Shown: one piece after another, positions 32,247 through 40,384 of the stretch
Layout of the letters: every line of letters begins with the position of its first letter
Position numbering within the stretch: position 1 is the stretch's first letter
Origin: Thermoactinospora rubra
Lineage (GTDB): Bacteria > Actinomycetota > Actinomycetes > Streptosporangiales > Streptosporangiaceae
DNA: 64,000 bases
Assembly: GCF_002093975.1 (NCBI RefSeq)
Contig: NZ_MSZZ01000054.1
Coordinates: forward strand, 1-64,000
Direction of reading: 5' to 3'
Position numbers and translations under genes: made by a program
The notes under the pieces: model-generated
The model's input: only the letters and a program-made list of their open reading frames with translations
What the model was told of the DNA's origin: nothing
Databases searched by the model: none

Positions 32247-32597
32247 TCATACGAACCGGCACGAGTCCGATGACTTGTGATGAACCCGTGTCCAGCAGCG
32301 GCGCATCATGCCAGTCACGAGCTCGCAGACATTGAAGTCACGTAACCCACTTCGCGAAGCACTTGATCTCCTCAAGGGAGTCCAGCCTCGCCAGACCCAG
32401 CCAGTCCGCATCGAGGGCCGTCTGCAGATGGGATACACATCCACGCCCGCGCGTATCTCCTCGCGGACGACGTGTGTGGTCACGCAGGTGGCTCCTGGCA
32501 GCAAGTCGCGCAACACGTCCAAGCGTTCCGCACGCGCAAAGTGAGTGAGGCACATCGCGTCGAAGACCAGAACGCGACCAGGCTCGGCGGTGCTCAA
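32247..32597 (-). pseudogene. PIN-like domain protein, frameshifted
   Basis: The start overlaps the upstream peptidase gene by four bases. The first 50 residues read as a PIN-like nuclease amino terminus (VLVFDAMCLTHFARAERLDVLRDLL, TTHVVREEI). The frame is then lost near 32430; the continuation (LQTALDADWLGLARLDSLEEI) is in another frame and stops at 32338. The remaining catalytic acidic residues of a PIN domain are missing. It was probably the toxin-like partner of the peptidase. Confidence 0.6.
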
Positions 32598-33466
32598 AGC
32601 CCGAGGTCCTCCTCCTCGCGCACCGGCAGGTCGGACGCCACAATCTGGCCTCGCATAAGCTCGACCGCTCGACTCGCCGTGATCAGCGACTTCTTGAAGG
32701 ATTCCACCACCGCATGGGCGTAGCTCGGGGGCACTCGAACCGCTTCGAGGTCGGGCTGCGGAGCCCAGCCGACCGCTTCCATCAATTCCGCGCGCGTCGG
32801 ATTCCTCTGCCGCATTTCCCTCGCGACGTTCTTGTCGAGGATTTCGGCTTCGACGGCCTGCCGTACGGTCAGCGACCAGGAGGTTCTGAACCGGGCGGCG
32901 AAGACCACCAGATCCTCTCGCCTCGCGGGCTCGCTCAGGCCGGCGTGGCGGAACGCTTCGGTGGGGAGCAGCAGTTCCGCGGCAAACGTGTCGACGACCG
33001 CTTCTCTTTCATCCCGGGAGGCGTGGACACCGATGTCCGTGGAGTACTCGTCGCCGATGACGAGGTGTCCCAGCTCATGAGCCGCGGTCGTGCGGCGACG
33101 TCCTGGATCGCGGCTCTCGCTGACCACGGCTACCGCCAGGTCGCCGTCGATCAACGAGGCGCCCTCACCCGGAACCTCGACCACCGCGGCCAGCTGGCCC
33201 AGCCGTTCACAAACCTTCATCACGGAATCAATGGGCTCGAGTCCGAGGCCGAGCCGGTCCCGGACCCAAAGGGCTGCGCGGCGGGCGCTTCCCGCGTCCA
33301 CGACCTGCGCCGGGTATCGGACGATGTCAGGAACGCGGAGCTCACCGAGTTCCACGAGTTGCCGGACATCGGACAGCCACGTGGACAGGGCCACTTCCAG
33401 GCGGTATGACTGCCGCGTCGCATCGGTCACCGTGTCGTCGGCCAGCTCCGCCCTACGCGACACCAC
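32594..33466 (-). CDS. ImmA/IrrE-family metallopeptidase
   Basis: 290 residues. The zinc site is TTAAHELGHLVIGDEYSTD (HExxH form HELGH), followed by EREAVVDTFAAELLLPTEAF, the conserved third-ligand helix of COG2856/DUF955 peptidases. In such families the peptidase usually follows an XRE-type HTH and cleaves or controls a regulator; no XRE domain is seen at the amino terminus, which may be truncated. GTG 33466 has no ribosome binding site. It is coupled to the broken PIN-like gene. Confidence 0.78.
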   Translation of the reverse strand: MVSRRAELADDTVTDATRQSYRLEVALSTWLSDVRQLVELGELRVPDIVRYPAQVVDAGSARRAALWVRDRLGLGLEPIDSVMKVCERLGQLAAVVEVPGEGASLIDGDLAVAVVSESRDPGRRRTTAAHELGHLVIGDEYSTDIGVHASRDEREAVVDTFAAELLLPTEAFRHAGLSEPARREDLVVFAARFRTSWSLTVRQAVEAEILDKNVAREMRQRNPTRAELMEAVGWAPQPDLEAVRVPPSYAHAVVESFKKSLITASRAVELMRGQIVASDLPVREEEDLGL

Positions 33467-33487
33467 GAGCGGCGGCGGACCGAGGAA

Positions 33488-33697
33488 GTGGCTGACATCC
33501 TTGCCGCGCTCGGAACCGACACCCTCTCACGGGACGAACTGGCCGCCCGTACCGGTCTGTCGGTTCCCGCCCTGCGTCGCTGGCTGAAGATCATGCGCGA
33601 GGAGGGCTCGATCGAACTCGTAGGCATTCCAAAGAGCAGACATGTGCGCTACCGCCGGGCGCAACAGGACCCACTCTTCTCCCAGACACGCCACTGA
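33488..33697 (+). CDS. Small winged-helix DNA-binding protein
   Basis: 69 residues. VADILAALGTDTLSRDEL and ARTGLSVPALRRWLKIM form a helix-turn-helix, followed by a wing (ELVGIPKSRHVRYRRA). It starts only 21 bases from the divergent peptidase gene and could be its regulator, or the surviving end of a longer protein: the frame is open upstream (RHHERRRTEE) without a start codon. The ribosome binding site is poor. Confidence 0.5.
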   Translation: MADILAALGTDTLSRDELAARTGLSVPALRRWLKIMREEGSIELVGIPKSRHVRYRRAQQDPLFSQTRH

Positions 33698-33725
33698 AGT
33701 CTCCTGGACACGCACTGAAGCCCTC

Positions 33726-33959
33726 TCATGCCGCGGTGAACAGCTCGCGGATCTTGCCGACCACGTCGAGGATGGACGTCACCTCGCCGGCCCGCACCGA
33801 GAGCCGCCGCAAGGCGTCCAGGACACGGGACCGGTCCGGTTCGGGCTCGGCCAGTTCCTGGCGGATGTCGGCGGCGTCGCGGCGGGCCTGGCGCGGTTCG
33901 GCGACGGCGTCCTCGTGTTCGGCGAGGAGCTCCTCCAGCCGGTACGGCAGGACCGGCAC
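33726..33959 (-). CDS. Short protein or fragment with coiled Arg/Glu-rich helices
   Basis: 77 codons from a GTG at 33959, reading VPVLPYRLEELLAEHEDAVA and ending EVTSILDVVGKIRELFTAA. The sequence looks like a real amphipathic helical domain, similar to carboxy-terminal segments of actinobacterial effector-associated proteins, but I cannot name it. There is no ribosome binding site, and similarity stops exactly where the opposite-strand fragment begins, so it is probably a 5'-truncated remnant. Confidence 0.4.
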   Translation of the reverse strand: MPVLPYRLEELLAEHEDAVAEPRQARRDAADIRQELAEPEPDRSRVLDALRRLSVRAGEVTSILDVVGKIRELFTAA

Positions 33960-33961
33960 GC

Positions 33962-34508
33962 GCTGCCCGAAACCGCCTCGCCCTCGTCCACGGAGTCGTC
34001 CGAGGACGACGCCACGGTGGCCGACACCGGCACGGACGACGAGGCCGACACCGGCGGGAACGATGCCGCGGCCGGTCAGGCAGCGCAGGTCGAGGACATG
34101 CTGGACCGCAGCCACTCCTCCCGTTCCAACCTGTCCTCGGCCATCGACGACGCCGTCAGGTGCGAGGCGAACGGGGTGGAGACCATCGAGGAGATCACCC
34201 GGAGCCGCAAGAGCCAGCTGGCGGCGGCCGAGGCCCTGGACACCGGCGCGCTGCCCTCGGGCGAGGAGGTGAAGGAGTCGCTGGTGGAGGCGCTGGACGC
34301 CTCCTACCGCGCCGATGCCGCCTTCCTGTCCTGGGCCCGGCGTTACCAGGACCGCGGCTGCACGGGCGCCGTCGCCCGCGACCGCGACTACCGGCGAGGG
34401 CTGGCGCACTCCAAGAGCGCGCAGGCGGCGAAGGCGCGTTTCGCCGAGCTGTGGCGGCCCATCGCCGAGACGTACTCCCTGACGGCGTGGACCGCCGATG
34501 ACATCTGA
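33962..34508 (+). pseudogene. 5'-truncated actinobacterial protein, carboxy-terminal part
   Basis: The frame reads from a Ser/Thr/Asp linker (ASPSSTESSEDDATVADTG) into a helical domain (SHSSRSNLSSAIDDAVRCE, RSRKSQLAAAEALDTGALPSG, ADAAFLSWARRYQDRGC, LWRPIAETYSL) that resembles a conserved carboxy-terminal domain of membrane-attached actinobacterial proteins with two cysteines. No start, signal or membrane segment is present; the first in-frame GTG (34018) lies inside the linker. Confidence 0.5.
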
Positions 34509-34629
34509 CAGCTCCGGCGCTTCGGCATCACCCGGCGGCCCGCTGGGCACCCTCGCGATCCCGAAAACCGACACATGGTGACAAATCAGGCCACCGGGTA
34601 GTACGTCCGGGACGGAAGGAGAACCGGCC

Positions 34630-36330
34630 ATGGACGTTCCCGGAGGGGATGCCGAGCAGTCCTCCATCGTGGAGGGCATGCGTCCTCGCCAGCTGCGGGA
34701 CCTGTCCCACGCGGGGACGTACGTGGTGGACGATCGAGGGCGGATCGTCGAGGTCAACTCCCAGGCCGAGCACCTGCTCCGCCGTACCGCCGAGGACCTG
34801 CTGGGCAGGGACGCCCACGACCTGCTGCACCGGGGGCAGTACGGCGAGTCCCTGCCGCGGAGCGGGTGCACGATGAGGCAGCCCTTCCTCACCGGCGGCA
34901 CCGCACAGGGTGACCAGGAGTGGTTCGAACGCGGGGACGGCTCGTTGATGCCGATCTCCTGGATGGTCACCGCCTGCCGCATCGACGAGGGGCGGCTGGG
35001 CGCGATGGTCCTCTTCCACGAGACCGCCTCGCCCGCAGGCGACCAGCGGGAGCCGACGCGCACCTCGTCGATGTCGGAACTCGAGCGGCTGGCCTTGCTC
35101 GCGGAAACGACCACGACGCTCACCTCGAGCCTGGACGTCGACGAGACGGTGCGCCAGCTGGTGCGCCTGGTGGTGCCGCTGCTGGCGGACTGGGCGGTGG
35201 TGGACCTGCTCACCGAGGAGGGCGGGGTGTCGCGCGTCGCCGTGGTGCACTACGAGCACGGCACGCTGGTGCACCGGAGCGATCTGGAGGGGCCGATGCC
35301 GCCGGTGCCGCAGGAATCCTCGATGCCGCTGTCGCGGGCACTGCGTGGAGTCACCGCGGCGCTGGCGGGCCCACAGGACTACCAGGGTCCTCCCGACTCC
35401 GGCGTCGCGGTCATCCAGCGGGAGCTGTTCGCGGCGACCGGCATACACTCCGCGACCATCGTGCCGATCCGTGGCGTGCGGGAGGTGGTCGGGGCCATGA
35501 CGCTGGGACGCGCCGAGTGGCCCGGGGCGTTCACCACGACCGATCTGCTGCTGGTCGAGGACATCGCCCGCCGGGCGGGGCTGGCGCTGGACAACGCGCG
35601 CCTGTACGAGCGGCAGCGGCGGGTCGCCGAGACCATGCAGCGCCACCTGCTGCCGCAGCTGCCCGACGTGCCGGGGTTGGAGATGAGCGCGCGCTACGTG
35701 CCCGCGCCGCACGCCTCCCAGGTGGGCGGCGACTGGTATGACTCCTTCGTCCTGTCCGACGGGGCGACCGGCGTGGTGATCGGCGACGTGGTCGGTCACG
35801 ACCTTGAGGCGGCCTCGGGCATGGCGCAGGTCTGCAACATGCTGCGCGCGTACGCCGGGGAGATCGAGGAGCCCCCCAGCAAGATCGTGGAACGGCTCGA
35901 CGAGGCGGTGGCGCGCATGGCCCAGGCGACGATGGCCACCGTCGTCTTCGCCCGGGTGGAGCCCACGGACAAGGGATGGCGGTTGCGCTGGACCAACGCC
36001 GGCCACCCACCGCCGCTCCTGGTCGAGCGCGACGGGCGGACCCGGTTCCTGGATGGCGTGAGCGACCTCCTCCTGGGCACCGGCATCCTCTCCTCCCGTG
36101 AGGACGCCGTCGCGGACCTGCCGCCGCAGTCCACGCTGCTGCTCTACACCGACGGGCTGATCGAGTCGCCCAGCCGCACCCTGGACGAGGGCCTGGCACG
36201 GCTGAGGCGGTACGCCGCCTCGGTGGCCCACCGCTCCCTGAGCGCCCTCTGCGACGTGCTCCTCGCCCACGTTCGCCCCGCCGACAACGACGACGACGTC
36301 GCCCTGCTGGCCTTGCGCGTTCCCGGCTGA
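34630..36330 (+). CDS. PAS-GAF-SpoIIE (PP2C-type) serine phosphatase
   Basis: 566 residues. PAS (about 20-130: YVVDDRGRIVEVNSQAEHLL), GAF (about 150-325: LVRLVVPLLADWAVVDLL to ARRAGLALDNARLYE) and a PPM/SpoIIE phosphatase (QRHLLPQLPDVPGLE, VGGDWYDSFVL with the first metal Asp, IGDVVGHDLEAA, TNAGHPPPLL, LLYTDGLIES, DNDDDVALLAL). RsbU-like enzymes dephosphorylate STAS anti-anti-sigma factors. GGAAGGAG precedes the ATG. It has no HATPase domain, unlike the enzyme at 41176-43410. Confidence 0.93.
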   Translation: MDVPGGDAEQSSIVEGMRPRQLRDLSHAGTYVVDDRGRIVEVNSQAEHLLRRTAEDLLGRDAHDLLHRGQYGESLPRSGCTMRQPFLTGGTAQGDQEWFERGDGSLMPISWMVTACRIDEGRLGAMVLFHETASPAGDQREPTRTSSMSELERLALLAETTTTLTSSLDVDETVRQLVRLVVPLLADWAVVDLLTEEGGVSRVAVVHYEHGTLVHRSDLEGPMPPVPQESSMPLSRALRGVTAALAGPQDYQGPPDSGVAVIQRELFAATGIHSATIVPIRGVREVVGAMTLGRAEWPGAFTTTDLLLVEDIARRAGLALDNARLYERQRRVAETMQRHLLPQLPDVPGLEMSARYVPAPHASQVGGDWYDSFVLSDGATGVVIGDVVGHDLEAASGMAQVCNMLRAYAGEIEEPPSKIVERLDEAVARMAQATMATVVFARVEPTDKGWRLRWTNAGHPPPLLVERDGRTRFLDGVSDLLLGTGILSSREDAVADLPPQSTLLLYTDGLIESPSRTLDEGLARLRRYAASVAHRSLSALCDVLLAHVRPADNDDDVALLALRVPG

Positions 36331-36355
36331 CGCGCGAGCCGCCGTGCCTCCGGAG

Positions 36356-36374
36356 GACCGAACAGTATTCTGTC
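36356..36374 (+). promoter_or_regulatory. Operator-like GACCGAACA motif and -10 of an acyl-CoA dehydrogenase
   Basis: GACCGAACA (36356-36364) is followed by GTATTCT, a -10-like TATTCT (36366-36371). It lies about 37 bases before the ATG at 36401. The nonamer is identical to that before the thiolase gene. Confidence 0.4.
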
Positions 36375-36400
36375 CTCAGAATCCCCTTCTGGAGGCGTCA

Positions 36401-37546
36401 ATGGAGCGAGACCTCTTCGAGGAGGAGCATCTGCTCTTCCAGCAGACCGTGCGGGAGTTCATGGCCCGCGAGGTGGCACCCCATCACGACCAGTGGGAGA
36501 AGGACGGCATCGTCCCCCGCGAGGTCTGGAAGCGGGCCGGGGAGGTCGGGATGTTCGGCTTCTCGGTTCCCGAGGAGTACGGCGGAGCCGGCATCACCGA
36601 TTTCCGGTACAACGCGGTCATCAGCGAAGAGATCATCCGCACGGGCGCCTCCGGGCTGGGCTGGGGGCTGCACAACGACGTGGTCGCGCCGTACCTCGTG
36701 GAGCTGACCACGGACGAGCAGAAGCAGCGGTGGCTGCCGGGGTTCGTGAGCGGGGAGCTGATCACCGCGATCGCGATGACCGAGCCGGGAGCGGGCAGCG
36801 ACCTGCAGGGCATCCGCACGACGGCGATCAGGGACGGCGACCACTACGTGGTCAACGGCCAGAAGACGTTCATCACCAACGGGATCAACTCCGACCTGGT
36901 CATCGTGGTGGCCAAGACGGATCCGGAGGCGGGGGCGCGCGGCACGACGCTGCTCGTGGTCGAGCGCGGGATGGAGGGGTTCACGCGCGGCCGCAACCTG
37001 GAGAAGGTCGGCCTGAAGGCGCAGGACACCGCCGAGCTGTTCTTCGACAACGTGCGCGTGCCGGTGGAGAACCGCCTCGGGCCCAAGGAGGGCGAGGGCT
37101 TCTTCCAGCTGATGAACAACCTGCCGCAGGAGCGGCTGTCCATCGCGGTGGTGGCCGTCGCGGCGGCGGAGGCCGTCCTGGAGATGACGATCGAGTATTG
37201 CCGGAATCGTCAGGCCTTCGGCCGAAATATCGGCAAATTTCAGAATACGAGGTTCCTCCTCGCCGAGCTCGCCACCGAAGTGGAGATAGCCCGCCACTAC
37301 GTCGACAAGTGCATCGTCGCCCACAACCACAGGAAGCTCACCGCCGTGGACGCGGCCAAGGCCAAGTGGTGGACCACCGAACTGCAGAACAAGGTCGTCG
37401 ACCGCTGCCTCCAGCTGCACGGCGGCTACGGCTACATGCTGGAGTACCCGGTCGCGAAGGCGTGGCTGGACAGCCGGGTCCAGACGATCTACGGCGGCAC
37501 CACAGAGATCATGAAGGAGATCATCGGCCGCTCGTTCGGCTTCTGA
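36401..37546 (+). CDS. Acyl-CoA dehydrogenase (LCAD-like)
   Basis: 381 residues. FAD- and substrate-binding segments are typical: GFSVPEEYGGAGITDF, AIAMTEPGAGSDLQGIRTTA, TFITNGINSDLVIVVAK, QTIYGGTTEIMKEIIGRS (carboxy end). The Gly of YGGT is where many short- and medium-chain enzymes have the catalytic Glu (YEGT). Long-chain-type enzymes place the base elsewhere (in IVD/LCAD, in the helix near ERL/YCRNRQAFG), as is likely here. GGAGG precedes the ATG. Confidence 0.9.
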   Translation: MERDLFEEEHLLFQQTVREFMAREVAPHHDQWEKDGIVPREVWKRAGEVGMFGFSVPEEYGGAGITDFRYNAVISEEIIRTGASGLGWGLHNDVVAPYLVELTTDEQKQRWLPGFVSGELITAIAMTEPGAGSDLQGIRTTAIRDGDHYVVNGQKTFITNGINSDLVIVVAKTDPEAGARGTTLLVVERGMEGFTRGRNLEKVGLKAQDTAELFFDNVRVPVENRLGPKEGEGFFQLMNNLPQERLSIAVVAVAAAEAVLEMTIEYCRNRQAFGRNIGKFQNTRFLLAELATEVEIARHYVDKCIVAHNHRKLTAVDAAKAKWWTTELQNKVVDRCLQLHGGYGYMLEYPVAKAWLDSRVQTIYGGTTEIMKEIIGRSFGF

Positions 37547-37637
37547 GCGGACACAGGAGGTGCGGAGCCGGGCATAAGGGCACACCGGACGCCCGGCGCC
37601 GCCGCGCCCACGACCCGCAGGCCGCATACTGGCAGAC

Positions 37638-37802
37638 ATGGACGCTGGCCTCATCCTCCTGGTCTTCCTGGCGCTCCTGTTCGCCTGGGGCCTGAACCGA
37701 GTACGGCGGGCGCTGCGCCTGGGCCCGGTCGGCTACGCCGGCGTGATGATCGTCTTCATCCTCGTCATGCTGCTGCTCTGGGGTCAGACGATGCGCGGCT
37801 GA
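37638..37802 (+). CDS. Small two-helix membrane protein (54 residues)
   Basis: The ORF MDAGLILLVFLALLFAWGLN to LLLWGQTMRG predicts two transmembrane helices (about 3-19 and 34-50) with a basic loop RVRRALRLG between them. It is absent from simple length-filtered gene lists. It overlaps the 3' end of the convergent sulfatase gene by 38 bases. No clear ribosome binding site is visible; confidence rests on hydrophobic pattern and codon use. Confidence 0.5.
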   Translation: MDAGLILLVFLALLFAWGLNRVRRALRLGPVGYAGVMIVFILVMLLLWGQTMRG

Positions 37803-39387
37803 CCTTGCGGAAGCGCACGCGCCGCCCCGAGGCCCTGAACGCCGCCACGGCCGCGACCCGCGTCACCGCCCCCACCATGACCTCGAAGCTGTGCGCCGCC
37901 CCGGCCGGCAGCGAGGCCAGCCGCCCCGCCGGCACCACCCGCCCGTCGTCGAGCTCCAGCGACAGCCGTATCCCCGTCCAGGGGACGGCCGAGCCGTTCA
38001 GCAAGGTCACCACGACCGTGCCGGGCGCGCGGGCGATCCTCATCCCGTACGGCAGGCGCGGATCCGGCCCGATGGAGGCGTCCAGGTGCCGCGTCAGCGA
38101 GGCCACGAGCCCCGGCATGGCGCGAGACAGGTCCTTCCGCTCCCGCGGGTCGGTTTCCAGGTCGTATAACTCCACGCGCCCCGACGGCCCCGCCCCCGCG
38201 ATTCCCGGCGCGAAGCGGATGAGCTTCCAGCGCCCCCGCCGGATCGCCTGGGCCTTGCGCGGCCGGTTCCAGATCAGGTGCTCGTGCGCCGCAGCGCCCT
38301 CCCCCGTCAGCAGTCCGAGGAAGGACCGCCCGTCGATCCCGGCCGGCACGGGCACCCCGGCCAGGTCGGCCAGCGTGGGCAGCACGTCCCAGAAGGCCAC
38401 CGGCCGGCTCTCCACCCGCGGCGGCAGCGAGGGCGACCAGGCGATCATCGGCACGCGGATGCCGCCCTCGTACAGGTCGCGCTTGTCCCCGCGGAAGGGG
38501 CCGTTGGAGTCGAACAGCCCGGGCGTCACCCCCTTCTCGCGGTGCGGGCCGTTGTCGCTGGTGAACAGCAGCAGGGTGCGCTCGGCGACGCCCGCCTCCC
38601 GCAGCGCGTCGATCAGCGCGGCGACGTCCTCGTCCAGCCGCGTGACCTGGGCGGCGTGGCGGCGGTTGGCCCGGCTCCACGGCTGGTCGGCGTAGATCTC
38701 GGCGTCCGGCGGCACGACGCTGGGCGAGTGCGGCAGGTTGGTGGCGAAGTACAGCAGGAAGGGACGGTCGCCCTGCTCGCGGATGAACTCGACGGCCCGG
38801 TCGCGGAACAGGTCGGGCGCGTAGACCGAGCCGTCCAGCGGGATCCGCGTGCCGTTGTGCCACAGGTAGTCGGGATAGTACTGGTGGGCGTGGCGGTGGC
38901 CGATGTAGCCGAGGAACTCGGCGAACCCGCGCCGGTTGGGGTGCGAGGGCTGTCCCGGCTCCTCCGGCCCGAAGCCCCACTTGCCGATGCACGCCGTACG
39001 GTATCCAGCCAGCCGCAGCAGCTCCGCGAAGGTCAGGTCGGCCTCGGTGAGCGAGTGCTGCGGCCCGCCCTCGGGGTTCTCGCGGACCGTTCCATGCCCG
39101 GCGTGCAGCCCGGTGAGCAGGGCGCAGCGCGAGGGGGCGCACAGCGGGGCGCCCGAGTAGGCGCTGGTGAAGCGCACCCCCTCGGCGGCCATCAGGTCGA
39201 GGGTCGGCGTGAGGATCTGCCGTTGCCCCTGGCTGCCGATCTCGCCCCAGCCCAGGTCGTCGGCCAGGATGACGACGATGTTGGGGCGCTCGGGCAGCCG
39301 GGCCGACCCGGCCGTCCCGGAGACGGGCACGGCGAGGCTGGCCAGGGTGCCCGCGAGGAAAGTACGGCGCGAAGGCCCGACGATCAT
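37765..39387 (-). CDS. Tat-exported sulfatase (arylsulfatase family)
   Basis: 540 residues. The amino end GPSRRTFLAGTLASLAVPVS is a twin-arginine signal. Metal ligands start with ILADDLGW (D43, D44). The FGly motif is C83-A-P-S-R followed by CALLTG; C83 would be converted to formylglycine by a generating enzyme encoded elsewhere. KWGFGP, LPHSPSV and FTSDNGPH complete the active site. It hydrolyses sulfate esters outside the cell. The ATG at 39387 has GGAGGG eight bases upstream. The next gene on this strand is a sulfotransferase. Confidence 0.93.
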   Translation of the reverse strand: MIVGPSRRTFLAGTLASLAVPVSGTAGSARLPERPNIVVILADDLGWGEIGSQGQRQILTPTLDLMAAEGVRFTSAYSGAPLCAPSRCALLTGLHAGHGTVRENPEGGPQHSLTEADLTFAELLRLAGYRTACIGKWGFGPEEPGQPSHPNRRGFAEFLGYIGHRHAHQYYPDYLWHNGTRIPLDGSVYAPDLFRDRAVEFIREQGDRPFLLYFATNLPHSPSVVPPDAEIYADQPWSRANRRHAAQVTRLDEDVAALIDALREAGVAERTLLLFTSDNGPHREKGVTPGLFDSNGPFRGDKRDLYEGGIRVPMIAWSPSLPPRVESRPVAFWDVLPTLADLAGVPVPAGIDGRSFLGLLTGEGAAAHEHLIWNRPRKAQAIRRGRWKLIRFAPGIAGAGPSGRVELYDLETDPRERKDLSRAMPGLVASLTRHLDASIGPDPRLPYGMRIARAPGTVVVTLLNGSAVPWTGIRLSLELDDGRVVPAGRLASLPAGAAHSFEVMVGAVTRVAAVAAFRASGRRVRFRKVSRASSDPRAAA

Positions 39388-39451
39388 GTACCGAACCCTC
39401 CGCGGCACGGTGGACGATCAAGTGATGAGGACTGTAACGGGGAATGAACTC

Positions 39452-40342
39452 TCAGAGGTAGCCCCACTGCTCGCAGATCTCCTTGAGCTCGGGCACGACG
39501 TCCTCCGGCGCGGGCAGCGGGCGCGCCTCGACCACGGTGCCGCTGCGGATCTTGTCCCGCCAGTCGCCGACGCCCTTGACGAAGGCGCCGTGGTCCTTGT
39601 CGCCGTAGTTCAGCATCCCCGGCTCCCAGGGCACGTCCAGGAACTCGCACACGCGCCGCAGCTCCCGTTCGGGGTCGGCGACCAGGTCCTCGTACCGCAG
39701 CGTCAGGCCGTCCAGGTGGGTGCGGGCCTCCTGCAGGTAGGTCATGTAGCTGCGCGTGCGCGGCACCGCCTCCTCCATGGGCCGCCTGCCGGGGTCGGCC
39801 TCGTGCCAGGACTGCACGATCGACATGGGGTGGCGCAGCAGGAAGACGAAGCGCGCGTCGGGCCAGCAGGTGGAGATGCGCCGCCAGGCGAAGACGTTGC
39901 TGGGCGTCTTCTCCACCAGGATCGGCTTGCCGCTGCGGGCGAGCTCACGGTGCAGCAGGCGGTCCCACACGATGTGCTCGATGTCGCTGTGGGTGTGGCC
40001 GAGCAGGCCCATCGCCTGCCGTACCGGATCGGTGGGCAGGGTGACGCCGACGCGGCGGAAGTGGGTCTCGATGGGCGAGTGGATCTGCGAGTGGCTGTTG
40101 AGCATGACCCGCAGCAGCGTGGAGCCGGACCGCACGGACGACAGCACGAAGCCGGGACGGCGCAGCAGCCGGTCGGCGGCCGGGTCGACCGGCGGGCGCA
40201 CGACGTCGCCCGGGAGCCTGACGAGCTCGGGCGCGGGCTTGGGGGGCGGCGGCGCGGCCGGCTTGCGCGCCTTGGCGGCACGGGTCAGGACGTATCCGGT
40301 CAGGCCTTCGAGGGTGGTGTTGGCCCTGTACCTCCAGCTCAT
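39452..40342 (-). CDS. Sulfotransferase family protein
   Basis: 296 residues. The PAPS 5'-phosphate loop is VLSSVRSGSTLLRVMLN (about 68-84) and the 3'-phosphate region is ARFVFLLRHPMSIVQSWHEA; LRYEDLVADPERELRRVCEFL is the usual carboxy-terminal segment. It transfers sulfate from PAPS to a hydroxyl of a lipid or carbohydrate; acceptor unknown. The start at 40342 (MSWRYRANTTLEG) is preferred; ATG at 40351 is three codons earlier. It lies 64 bases upstream of the sulfatase. Confidence 0.85.
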   Translation of the reverse strand: MSWRYRANTTLEGLTGYVLTRAAKARKPAAPPPPKPAPELVRLPGDVVRPPVDPAADRLLRRPGFVLSSVRSGSTLLRVMLNSHSQIHSPIETHFRRVGVTLPTDPVRQAMGLLGHTHSDIEHIVWDRLLHRELARSGKPILVEKTPSNVFAWRRISTCWPDARFVFLLRHPMSIVQSWHEADPGRRPMEEAVPRTRSYMTYLQEARTHLDGLTLRYEDLVADPERELRRVCEFLDVPWEPGMLNYGDKDHGAFVKGVGDWRDKIRSGTVVEARPLPAPEDVVPELKEICEQWGYL

Positions 40343-40384
40343 GGGCGGCAAGGTAGAGGCAGCCGGTGAACTGGCGGTGAACCC

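Noticed and set aside
34560..34629. SigB-type promoter (GGGTAG) before the first SpoIIE phosphatase
   Set aside because: The -10-like GGGTAG is present but the paired -35 is TGGT, not GTTT; too weak to call.
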